NCBI GenBank assembly: GCA_964244585.1
Contig: CAXTJM010000014.1
Location: 1 to 64,000 of the forward strand
Direction of reading: 5' to 3'
Length of the DNA stretch: 64,000 nucleotides
Origin: LMUY01 sp964244585
Lineage (GTDB): Bacteria; Pseudomonadota; Alphaproteobacteria; Acetobacterales; Acetobacteraceae
This document shows, one piece after another, positions 49,672 to 58,910 of this stretch. Made by a program: the position numbers and the translations under genes. Below the pieces are notes generated by a model. That model was not told the DNA's origin. It made no database searches and worked only from the letters and a program-made list of their open reading frames with translations. Every line of letters begins with the position of its first letter. Positions within the stretch are counted from its first letter, which is position 1.

Positions 49672-52600
49672 ATGCCGACCCCGTATTCCGCCGAAGACCT
49701 CCGCGCGCTGTTCGAGCCGCGCACCCTCACCAGGGGGCGCAGCCTCGTCCTGCTGGGTGCGGTCGAGGTGGCGCTTGCGGGTGAATCGATCACGGCCGCG
49801 GTAGCCGACACCGGGCAGCGCCGCACGGCCACGTTGACGCCGACGCCCCGCGGCAGCCGCGTCGGCTTCAGCACGCGATGCACCTGCCGCCAGTCCGCCT
49901 GCGCGCATGTGGCGGCCGCCGGCCTGGCCGCGCTCGACCGGTTTCCCGCACTGCGCCGTCCTGCACCGGCGGCGGCGTTGGATGCGCCCGGCGTCCAGGC
50001 CCAGCCCGTGCGGCGGCTGCTTTTCGACGTGGGGGCCGCCAGCCCACCCTTTGCCTGCATCGTGTCCGCGTTCCTGTTGGACGAGCAGACCGGGCGGACC
50101 GAGGGGACCACGCCGGCCCGCATCGCCGCGGATGGGAATGCCTCCAGCGAGGCCAAGGCCGTGGCAGCGCTTCTGGAAGGCGCCCGCACGGAAGTGGCGC
50201 CCGAACAGCTCGGTGCCATCGTCGCCGCGCTGCTGCAATGCGGCCAGGGCCGTTGGGCCGCCACCCGGCGGCTGATGCGGCCAGGCCCGCCACGCTCGTT
50301 CGACGCGGGCATGCCGCCGCCCCTGCCGCCGCGATCCGCCGTCCTGTTGGGGACGGAGGGCAATTGGTACGTCGACGCCAGTTCCGGCGCCACCGGCCAG
50401 GCGCGTTTCAACGCCGCGGTGAAGCCCGCCGCCAAACCCGCGCGAGGCCGCAAGCGGGAGCCGATCCCGCTGCCGGCGTTGCAGAGCGACCACGTCATCG
50501 TCACCCGCACCGCGACGCCGATCCTGCGGCTGCGCAAGCGCTATGGCCCGGACGAGGCGGGCAGCCTGGTGCTGCTGGATACGCTCACGCTGGATTTCGA
50601 CTATGCCGGCGAGCATGGCGGCAGCGGCCTGGCAGAGGGGGATGACGAGCGGCAATTCGTCCGCGTCGCCGGCTCCAGGGGCACTGAGTTCGTCCGGCGC
50701 GACCCGGCGGAAGAGGACAAGGCAGCGCAGATCCTGGCCGAGTACGGCTTCGTCCAGCTTCGCGTCGACGATGGCAGCGCCGGCAAGGGCCGCCGGGTCC
50801 ACGTGCTGCGCGGCGCCGACGCCGCCGAGCAATGGCACCGCTTCCTGCTGGAGCGGGTGCCGGCACTGCAGGAACAGGGTTGGACCGTGATCGTCGAGGC
50901 CGGGTTCGGCCCGCGCGTGGCCAAGGTCGTCGGCGGGTTCGACGCGCGGGTGAGCGACGCGGAGCGCGGCAGCTTCTCGCTCGACCTGGGGATCGAGGTG
51001 GATGGCGTGCGGGTGCCCCTGCTGCCGATCCTGGTGCGCCTGCTGGAGCGCGGTCCGGAGGCGATGCGCACCATGGGCGACGAGCTTGTCACCAGCCTGG
51101 AAGATGGCCGGGTGGTGCGCCTGCCGGCCGACCGCGTGCGCAAGCTGCTGGCCGTGGTGGGGGACTTGGTGGAGGCCGCGGCCAATCGCACCGATGCGGC
51201 CCTGGTGCTGCCGGATGGCGAGGCTGCCGCCGTGCTGGACCTGGAAGAGCTGCTCACCACGCGCTGGCAGGGCGGGGCGGACGTGGCCGCGACGGTGGAG
51301 CGGTTCCGCGACCTGCCCGAGATGGCCGAGGTGCCGATCCCGGACGGCTTCACCGCGACATTGCGCCCGTACCAGCAACACGGGCTGAACTGGCTGCAGC
51401 ATCTCCGCGAGCATGGGCTGGGCGGGTTCCTGGCGGATGAGATGGGATTGGGCAAGACGGCCCAGACCATCGCCCACATCACCGCCGAGCATGCGGCCGG
51501 ACGGCTGGACCGCCCCGTGCTGGTCGTGCTGCCGACCAGCCTGGTCGCCAACTGGCAGGCCGAGCTGGCGCGGTTCGCCCCGCATCTGGCGGTCGAGGTG
51601 CTGCACGGCCAGGGGCGCGAGGCCCGGCGCGCCAAGCTGGACGGCGTGGCCGTGGTGATCACCACCTATGCCGTGCTGGCGCGGGATGCGGAGGCGATGA
51701 AGGAGATCGCCTGGCACATCGTCGTGCTGGACGAGGCGCAAGCGATCAAGAGCCCGGAGGCCAAGGCGACCCGTGCCGTGTGCCAGTTGGACGCGCGGCA
51801 TCGCATCTGCCTGTCCGGGACGCCGATCGAGAACAACTTGGACGAGCTGTGGTCCCAGTTCGCCTTCCTGCAACCCGGTTTGCTGGGCGACCGCCGGTCC
51901 TTCGGCAAGCGGTTCCGCTCACCCATCGAGAAGGAAGGCGACCCGCTGCGCCGCAGCCAGCTCAGCCGCCGCATCCGCCCCTTCATCCTGCGCCGCACCA
52001 AGGCGGAGGTCGCGTCCGAGCTGCCGCCCAAGGAAACCATCATGCGCCACATCACGCTCGGCGCGGAGCAGCGGGAGTTCTACGACACCATCCGCGCCAC
52101 GCTGCACGACACGGTTCGCGACCAGCTGGCCGAGCTGGGGCCGAACCAGGGCCGCTTCGTCGTGCTGAACGCGCTGCTGAAGCTGCGGCAAGCCTGTTGC
52201 GACCCGCGCCTGGTCAAGCTGACCGCCGGGCCCAGCGAGGCCGGGTCGGCCAAGCTGGAGACGCTGCTGGAGATGATCGGCGGCATGCTGCCGGAGGGCC
52301 GGCGCATCCTGCTGTTCAGCCAGTTCACCTCCATGCTGGACCTGATCAAGCCGCGGCTCGTCGAAGCCGGCCACAAATTCGTGGAGTTGCGCGGCGACAC
52401 CCGCGACCGGGCCGAGCCGGTGCGCGCCTTCCAGGCCGGCGAGGTCCCGCTCTTCCTCATCAGCCTGAAGGCGGGTGGCCGCGGCCTGAACCTGACGAGC
52501 GCGGACACCGTGATCCACTACGACCCTTGGTGGAACCCGGCGGTGGAGGACCAGGCCTCCGACCGGGCGCATCGCATCGGCCAGACCCGCTCCGTCTTCG

Positions 52601-52770
52601 TCTACAAGCTGATCGCCGCCGACACGGTGGAGGAGCGCATCATCCAGTTGCAGGAGCGCAAGGCGGAACTGGCCAACCTCGCCTTCGACGCGGAAGTGGA
52701 GGCGTCCGGCCTGGACTCGGACGACCTGGAATTCCTGCTCGCGTCGGAAACCCAGCGTCGCGCAGCCTGA
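49672..52770 (+). CDS. SWIM zinc-finger SNF2-family ATPase
   Basis: A 1032-residue SNF2/Swi2 DNA translocase. An N-terminal SWIM zinc finger (Cys70-x-Cys72-x4-Cys77-x-His79) is followed by a long non-conserved region to about 560. The SNF2 core then shows LRPYQQHGLNWLQHLREHGLGGFLADEMGLGKTAQTIAHI (Walker A 589-596), the DEAQ box at 687-690, CLSGTPIENNLDELWSQF, ILRRTKAEV, and the helicase C lobe LLFSQFTSMLDLIKPRL, ISLKAGGRGLNLTSADTVIHYDPWWNPAVEDQASDRAHRIGQTRSVFVYKLI. Start MPTPYSAEDLRAL. It stands alone and converges with a small membrane protein gene. The cellular role of such proteins in bacteria is poorly known. Confidence 0.95.
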   Translation: MPTPYSAEDLRALFEPRTLTRGRSLVLLGAVEVALAGESITAAVADTGQRRTATLTPTPRGSRVGFSTRCTCRQSACAHVAAAGLAALDRFPALRRPAPAAALDAPGVQAQPVRRLLFDVGAASPPFACIVSAFLLDEQTGRTEGTTPARIAADGNASSEAKAVAALLEGARTEVAPEQLGAIVAALLQCGQGRWAATRRLMRPGPPRSFDAGMPPPLPPRSAVLLGTEGNWYVDASSGATGQARFNAAVKPAAKPARGRKREPIPLPALQSDHVIVTRTATPILRLRKRYGPDEAGSLVLLDTLTLDFDYAGEHGGSGLAEGDDERQFVRVAGSRGTEFVRRDPAEEDKAAQILAEYGFVQLRVDDGSAGKGRRVHVLRGADAAEQWHRFLLERVPALQEQGWTVIVEAGFGPRVAKVVGGFDARVSDAERGSFSLDLGIEVDGVRVPLLPILVRLLERGPEAMRTMGDELVTSLEDGRVVRLPADRVRKLLAVVGDLVEAAANRTDAALVLPDGEAAAVLDLEELLTTRWQGGADVAATVERFRDLPEMAEVPIPDGFTATLRPYQQHGLNWLQHLREHGLGGFLADEMGLGKTAQTIAHITAEHAAGRLDRPVLVVLPTSLVANWQAELARFAPHLAVEVLHGQGREARRAKLDGVAVVITTYAVLARDAEAMKEIAWHIVVLDEAQAIKSPEAKATRAVCQLDARHRICLSGTPIENNLDELWSQFAFLQPGLLGDRRSFGKRFRSPIEKEGDPLRRSQLSRRIRPFILRRTKAEVASELPPKETIMRHITLGAEQREFYDTIRATLHDTVRDQLAELGPNQGRFVVLNALLKLRQACCDPRLVKLTAGPSEAGSAKLETLLEMIGGMLPEGRRILLFSQFTSMLDLIKPRLVEAGHKFVELRGDTRDRAEPVRAFQAGEVPLFLISLKAGGRGLNLTSADTVIHYDPWWNPAVEDQASDRAHRIGQTRSVFVYKLIAADTVEERIIQLQERKAELANLAFDAEVEASGLDSDDLEFLLASETQRRAA

Positions 52771-52819
52771 GGCGACGGGCACGTTATAGGCGCCGTCCCT
52801 GCCATGCAGGCGGACCTGC

Positions 52820-53059
52820 CTACCCGCCATGCCCCTCCACCACCGTGCCTTCGCGCAACCGGGCCGGGACATAGCGCTCGTGCGGACGCAGGCCCTCCGT
52901 GGTGCCCTGCCAGATCAGCGCGATGGCCAGGACGGTTTCCGCCAGGGTGATCACCAGCACGGCGCGGCGGCTCGGCAGCCGGCGATAAACGATGCCGTAG
53001 AGCAGGGCGGCGGCCAGCACGGGCGCCAGTGCCAGCATCGCCTCACCGGCGCGCAGCAT
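52820..53059 (-). CDS. Small membrane protein, DUF6111-like
   Basis: A 79-residue protein with two hydrophobic segments (AGEAMLALAPVLAAALLYGIVY and AVLVITLAETVLAIALIWQG) and the C-terminal YVPARLREGTVVEGHGG, a pattern seen in DUF6111 proteins of alphaproteobacteria. Its ATG overlaps the stop of the CoA pyrophosphatase gene (TGATG), so it is translated from the same mRNA. Function is unknown. Confidence 0.75.
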   Translation of the reverse strand: MLRAGEAMLALAPVLAAALLYGIVYRRLPSRRAVLVITLAETVLAIALIWQGTTEGLRPHERYVPARLREGTVVEGHGG

Positions 53060-53679
53060 CAGCCCGTCGCCGCGGCGCGCAGGCGATGCGCCAGATGGAC
53101 CAGGATCGCCGCCGTGGCGCCCCAGATATAATGGGTGGCGTGCGGCCAGACCCAGAATTCGCGCTCCCTGCCCTTCCACTGCGCCCGGCGGCGCTGCGGG
53201 GCGGACGGATCCAACAGCACGGACAGCGGCAGCTCGAACACCTCCTCCACCTCGGCCGCCGCGGGCACGGGAACGAAGCCCGGGGCCAGCAGGCCGACGA
53301 CCGGGCTGATGCAGAACCCCGTGCCGGTGACGTAGTCCGGCAGGCGCCCGGTCACCTCCACCAGTTCGGCAGGCAACCCCACCTCCTCCCTCGCCTCGCG
53401 CAATGCGGCCGTGACGGCGTCCTCCCCCGGGTCGAGGCGGCCGCCGGGGAACGCGACCTGGCCGGCATGCGAGGACAGGGCGGCGCTTCGCTTGGTCAGC
53501 AGGATACCGGGCGCGGCGCCGTGGACAATGGGGACCAGCACCGCGGCGGCGACCAGCCTGCGCCGTGCCAGGTCGGCCATGTCGTCGCTGGTCGCCGGCG
53601 CGGCCAATGCGTCACCGGGCAACTCGGGCACGGTGCCGTCCCGCTCGGCCAGGCGGGCACGCAGCTCGGCAAGGTCCAA
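53059..53679 (-). CDS. CoA pyrophosphatase (NUDIX hydrolase)
   Basis: A 206-residue NUDIX hydrolase. The UPF0035-type upstream motif LLTKRSAALSSHAGQVAFPGG and the Nudix box GGRLDPGEDAVTAALREAREEVGL (all catalytic Glu present) identify it as a CoA/acyl-CoA pyrophosphatase. The start is TTG at 53679, five bases after a clear GAGGAG; the open frame upstream has no such signal. It begins just after the DUF1285 stop (TAG at 53682-53684) and ends overlapping the DUF6111-like start, forming a three-gene operon. Confidence 0.93.
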   Translation of the reverse strand: MDLAELRARLAERDGTVPELPGDALAAPATSDDMADLARRRLVAAAVLVPIVHGAAPGILLTKRSAALSSHAGQVAFPGGRLDPGEDAVTAALREAREEVGLPAELVEVTGRLPDYVTGTGFCISPVVGLLAPGFVPVPAAAEVEEVFELPLSVLLDPSAPQRRRAQWKGREREFWVWPHATHYIWGATAAILVHLAHRLRAAATG

Positions 53680-53681
53680 TG

Positions 53682-54296
53682 CTACTCCTCGACCGCGGGC
53701 AGGTCGCCCAGCGGGAAGAAGGCGCCGCAACTCCAGACGCCGAGCACCTGGCGGCCGTGCCAAAGCCGCGGCACGGCCAGCGCCACCAGCTCGTAATACA
53801 CGGCACGATTGATCCGCGCCTCGACCGGGGCGGCCCCGACGCCCCCGCGGACATGAAGATAGGGTGTCGGCTCGCAGGTCAGGATGTCATGCGCGACGCG
53901 GATCGGGTGCTCGGGTCCTGCGGTCACCATCTGGTCGATATTGGTGCGGAAGCTCAGCACCTGGTCGCGCTCGTCGCCGGTCCAGGCCATCTCCACGGCG
54001 ACGAACGGCGCATCCTCCACCTCGATCCTGCCGCGCTCGGCCGGCGTCTCCAGCCAGAACGAACCATCGGCCTCGCGCTTCAGCACGCCGGAGAACAGGC
54101 AGACCAGCTCCTTCCGGTTGATCGGCGTGCCGCGGTAGAGCCAGGTGCCGTCACGCTGGATCAGGAACGGGAGGTCGCCGCATTCCACGCGGCTGCGGAC
54201 GGGCTTGCAGCAGGCCGGCGCCGAGGCCGTGGCCAACCGACGCACCAGCGCGGCAGGGGGGCGATTTGCCAGCAACTCAGGTTCAGCATCGTTCAC
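53682..54296 (-). CDS. DUF1285 family protein
   Basis: A protein of about 204 residues of the DUF1285 family. CGDLPFLIQRDGTWLYRGTPINRKELVCLFSGVLKREADGSFWLETPAERGRIEVEDAPFVAVEM and the C-terminal NRAVYYELVALAVP, GVWSCGAFFPLG are diagnostic; the fold resembles heat-shock/nucleic-acid-binding beta barrels but no activity is known. The start is taken as GTG at 54296 (VNDAEPELLANRPP); the ATG at 54425 would collide with the divergent moxR start. It begins an operon with a NUDIX hydrolase. Confidence 0.9.
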   Translation of the reverse strand: MNDAEPELLANRPPAALVRRLATASAPACCKPVRSRVECGDLPFLIQRDGTWLYRGTPINRKELVCLFSGVLKREADGSFWLETPAERGRIEVEDAPFVAVEMAWTGDERDQVLSFRTNIDQMVTAGPEHPIRVAHDILTCEPTPYLHVRGGVGAAPVEARINRAVYYELVALAVPRLWHGRQVLGVWSCGAFFPLGDLPAVEE

Positions 54297-54423
54297 AACG
54301 CGTTTCCATTTCCGTCGATGCTTCCGTTCCAGCCGGATATAGGTAGCATCCCCCTGACGATCAAAGACCTCCCCGCCATATCGGCGGGAATGCTGGCTGA
54401 ACTCGCGAAGGGGCACATGCGCC

Positions 54424-55409
<986 letters not shown>

Positions 55410-55413
<4 letters not shown>

Positions 55414-56273
55414 AGCCGATGCCGGTCCGCTCCGGCCACCCGGTTCTGCGCGCCGAGGCGCTCGGCGCTGCCCTGCCCCCCTTGCTGGTGGCGGCGGAGC
55501 GGGTGGCAGCGACGGTCGCCCAGGGCGTGCATGGCCGTCGCCGGGTCGGCCAAGGGGATAGCTTCTGGCAGTTCCGGCCCTACCAGGCGGGCGATGCCCC
55601 CAGCCGCATCGACTGGCGGCAATCCGCCAAATCCGCCCGCACCTATGTTCGGGAGACCGAATGGGAGGCGGCGCAGACGGTCCATCTGTGGCGGGACGGC
55701 TCGGCCTCCATGCACTGGCATTCCGGCGCGGCCATGCCCAAGAAGATCGAGCGGGCGGAGCTCCTGCTGCTGGCCACCGCGTCCCTGCTGATCCGCGGCG
55801 GCGAGCGGGTGCGCCTGCTGGGCCACCGCACCGGGGGCTCCCTGGCGGCAATGGAAGCTGCGCTGTCCGGGATGGAGGGCGAGGGCCTGCCGCCGCTCGC
55901 CGCCCTGCCGCCGCACGGGCGGGTAGTGCTGATCGGGGACTTCCTGCAACCTCTCGACGATATCCAGCGGACGATCGCCCGCCTGACAGCCATTCCCGTG
56001 CGGGGGCACCTGTTGCAGATCCTGGACCCGGCGGAGGCGCTGCTGCCCTATAGCGGCCGGGTGCGGTTCCGCGGTGTGGAGGCGGATGGCGACCTGCTGG
56101 TGCCCCGCGTCGAAGGCATCCGCGACGCCTATGCCGAGGCGCTGGCGTCGCAGCAGGCCGGGCTGGGCGCGCTCTGCCGTGCCGCCGGTTGGGGCTTTGC
56201 CACCCACCATACCGATGCCGCACCGGCAGCGGCCTTGCTGGCGCTGTATACGGCGCTGGCAGGCCTGTCGTGA
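55410..56273 (+). CDS. DUF58 domain-containing protein
   Basis: A 287-residue DUF58 (von Willebrand-like) protein, the standard partner of MoxR ATPases. The start is TTG at 55410, coupled to moxR. HGRRRVGQGDSFWQFRPYQAGDAPSRIDWRQSAKSARTYVRETEWE (about residues 46-92) is the diagnostic block; then DGSASMHWHSGAA is a MIDAS-like segment, and RVVLIGDFLQPLDDIQ. No signal peptide is present. Its stop overlaps the next gene's GTG. Probably a cytoplasmic adaptor between MoxR and the membrane proteins (inference). Confidence 0.94.
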
Positions 56274-58909
56274 TCTTCGCCGCCCCCTGGGTGCTGGCCG
56301 CCCTGGCGGTGCTGCCGGCGCTCTGGTGGCTCTTGCGGGTCACCCCGCCGGCGCCGCGGGTGCAGGATTTCCCGGCGATCCGCCTGCTGGTCGGCCTTCG
56401 CCCGCGCGAGGAGACGGCGGCCCGCACCCCCTTGTGGCTGCTGCTGCTGCGGATATTGGCAGCGGGGTTGCTGATCGTGGGGCTGGCCGGACCCGTGCTG
56501 GACGCCGCCGGGGCGTTGGCCGGGTCGGGGCCGCTGCTGCTGGTGGTGGATGATGGCTGGGCGGCGGCGCCCGACTGGTCCGCCCGCATGGCCGCGGCGG
56601 AGGCGGCCCTCGACCGGGCGGAGCGGGCCGGCCGCCCTGCCGCCCTGCTGACCACCTCTCGCTCCGGGCAGGATGCCGCCCCCACCCTGTCGCCCGCCAC
56701 GCCGGTCGCGGACTTGCGGCCTCGCCTGGCGGCGCTGCACCCCCAGCCTTGGCCGCCCGACCATGCCGGGGCGGCACGGGCGCTGCAGGGTGCGTCCGGC
56801 ACCGTGGTCTACATCGCGGACGGAATCGCCGCGCCGGGGGACGATGCCTTGCACGCCGCACTGGCGGCGGCCGGACCGGTGATGGAGGTGGCCCCGGCGG
56901 CGCCGGCCGCGCCGATGCTGTTGCAGCCCAGGGCGGAGGCGGACCGTCTGGTCGCGCGCGTGGCCATGCTGCCGGAGCCGGTCGCCACCGACCTGGCCGT
57001 GCTGGCGCAGAGCGGCGACGGCCGCACGCTGGCCCGCGCCACCGCCCATGCCGCGCAGGGCGCAACCGAAGCGGAGTTGCCGGTCGTCCTGCCGCCCGAA
57101 TTGCGCAACCGTCTGACCCGGCTGGTGCTGGAGGGTCCCGCCTCCGCCGGCGTCACCTTCCTCCTCGACGAAGGGTTTCGCCGCCGGCCGGTCGGGTTGG
57201 TGACGGCGGAAGCGGGCGCGGATACGCCGCTGGTGGGTTCGCTGTACTACCTGGAACGGGCCCTGGCCCCCTTCACGGAGTTGCGCCAGGGCGACCTGCA
57301 TACGCTGTTGCAGCGTGACATCGCCGTCATCGTGCTGGCCGACCGACCGCTTGCGCCTTCCGAGGTGCCGGAGCTACAGGCCTGGGTCCGCAATGGCGGG
57401 TTGCTGCTGCGGTTCGCCGGGCCGCGCAGCGCCGACACGACGGACGATCTCGGGCAGCCCGCCGCACCCGACCCCCTGATGCCGGAACGGCTGTTGGCGG
57501 AAGACCGCCAGCTCGGCGGCGCCCTGTCCTGGAGCCAGCCCGCGAAACTCGCCGACTTCCCGGCCAACTCGCCCTTCGCCGGCCTGCCGGTGCCCGATGA
57601 GGTGACGGTGAGCCGCCAGGTGCTGGCCGAGCCGTCGGCGCAATTGTCCGACCACACCTGGGCCCGGCTGAAGGATGGGACCCCGCTGGTGACGGAGGCG
57701 TCGCGCGGCGCGGGGCGGGTCGTGCTGTTCCACGTGACCGCCAATGCGGATTGGTCCAACCTGCCGCTGTCCGGCCTGTTCCCCGACATGCTGCGGCGGT
57801 TGGTCGCCCTGTCGGCGGGCGTGAGCGCCACGCCGGACGCCGCCCCGCTCAGCCCGGCGGAAACGCTGGACGGGTTCGGCGTCCTGGGCACGCCGCCACC
57901 GGCCGCCGCGGGCCTGGCCGCGGCCGACTTCGCCAAGACCGTGGTGTCGCCGCAGCATCCTCCCGGATTGTACGGTCCGGAGGCCGGGCGGCGGGCGCTC
58001 AACCTGTCGAGCGCCATGGGCAAGCTGGCCGTCGCGTCCGCCGTGTCCGGCGCCGTGCAGCAGGATCTGGCCGGCGGCGTGCGGGAGCGGGCGATCGGCC
58101 CCTGGCTGGTGGCCGCCGGGCTGGCGCTGCTGGCCATCGACCTTCTGCTGGGCCTGCGGCTGCGCGGCCTGTTGCGGCCGGCCCTGGCTGCCGCGTTGCT
58201 GCTGGCCGCCGTGCCGGTGCGCGCGCAGCTGCCCTCCCCGCCCTGGCGGGCCGCGCTGGAGACGCGCCTGGCCTATGTCGTCTCCGGCGACGCGGCAGTG
58301 GACGACACGGCCCGCGCCGGGCTGGCGGGCCTCTCGGCCTACGTCAATGCGCGGACCGCAGCCCATTTGGCCGACCCCTCCGGCGTGCGGCCCGGCACGG
58401 ACGATCTGAGCTTCTATCCCCTGCTGTATTGGCCGGTCACGACGGGGCAGGTTCCGTCCGGCGCTGCGATCACGGCGATGAACGGCTTCATGCGGGACGG
58501 CGGCATCATCGTGATCGACAGCCGTGGCGACCAGGCCGCCTTGCGGAGCGCGGCATCCGGATTGGCGATCCCGCCGCTGACGCCGCTGACGACGGAGCAC
58601 GTGCTGTCGCGCGCCTTCTACCTGCTGAGCCAATATCCGGGCCGCACGGATGGCGAGACGGTGTGGGTGCAGCGCCAGGGCGACCGCAGCAACGACGATG
58701 TCAGCCCCGTGGTGATCGGGTCGAACGATTGGGCGTCCGCCTGGGCGGTGGACCCGGCCGGCCGCAACACGATCGCCGTCGATGGCGGTCCGAGGCAGCG
58801 CACGCTGGCCTACCGTTTCGGGGTAAACCTGGTGATGTACGCCCTCACCGGCAACTATAAGGGTGACCAGGTGCACGTGCCGCACATCCTCGAACGGTTG
58901 GGCCAGTAG
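56270..58909 (+). CDS. BatA-like membrane protein with C-terminal DUF4159
   Basis: An 879-residue membrane protein. The N-terminus is the BatA-type double helix (IFAAPWVLAALAVLPALWWLLR and TPLWLLLLRILAAGLLIVGLAG). A central region (about 75-620) includes a VWA-like part and a segment like a class I glutamine-amidotransferase fold (PELQAWVRNGGLLLRFAGPR). Another membrane helix lies near 620-645, then a C-terminal DUF4159 domain from about 660 (ETRLAYVVSGD, FYPLLYWPVT, MRDGGIIVIDSRGD) ending NLVMYALTGNYKGDQVHVPHILERLGQ. The GTG start at 56270 is coupled to DUF58. The role is unknown. Confidence 0.93.
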   Translation: MIFAAPWVLAALAVLPALWWLLRVTPPAPRVQDFPAIRLLVGLRPREETAARTPLWLLLLRILAAGLLIVGLAGPVLDAAGALAGSGPLLLVVDDGWAAAPDWSARMAAAEAALDRAERAGRPAALLTTSRSGQDAAPTLSPATPVADLRPRLAALHPQPWPPDHAGAARALQGASGTVVYIADGIAAPGDDALHAALAAAGPVMEVAPAAPAAPMLLQPRAEADRLVARVAMLPEPVATDLAVLAQSGDGRTLARATAHAAQGATEAELPVVLPPELRNRLTRLVLEGPASAGVTFLLDEGFRRRPVGLVTAEAGADTPLVGSLYYLERALAPFTELRQGDLHTLLQRDIAVIVLADRPLAPSEVPELQAWVRNGGLLLRFAGPRSADTTDDLGQPAAPDPLMPERLLAEDRQLGGALSWSQPAKLADFPANSPFAGLPVPDEVTVSRQVLAEPSAQLSDHTWARLKDGTPLVTEASRGAGRVVLFHVTANADWSNLPLSGLFPDMLRRLVALSAGVSATPDAAPLSPAETLDGFGVLGTPPPAAAGLAAADFAKTVVSPQHPPGLYGPEAGRRALNLSSAMGKLAVASAVSGAVQQDLAGGVRERAIGPWLVAAGLALLAIDLLLGLRLRGLLRPALAAALLLAAVPVRAQLPSPPWRAALETRLAYVVSGDAAVDDTARAGLAGLSAYVNARTAAHLADPSGVRPGTDDLSFYPLLYWPVTTGQVPSGAAITAMNGFMRDGGIIVIDSRGDQAALRSAASGLAIPPLTPLTTEHVLSRAFYLLSQYPGRTDGETVWVQRQGDRSNDDVSPVVIGSNDWASAWAVDPAGRNTIAVDGGPRQRTLAYRFGVNLVMYALTGNYKGDQVHVPHILERLGQ

Positions 58910-58910
58910 C

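Noticed and set aside
54372..54388. CCCGCC-ATATC-GGCGGG palindrome upstream of moxR
   Set aside because: A single 6-bp stem in a GC-rich promoter region; possible operator, but no second site or regulator gene.
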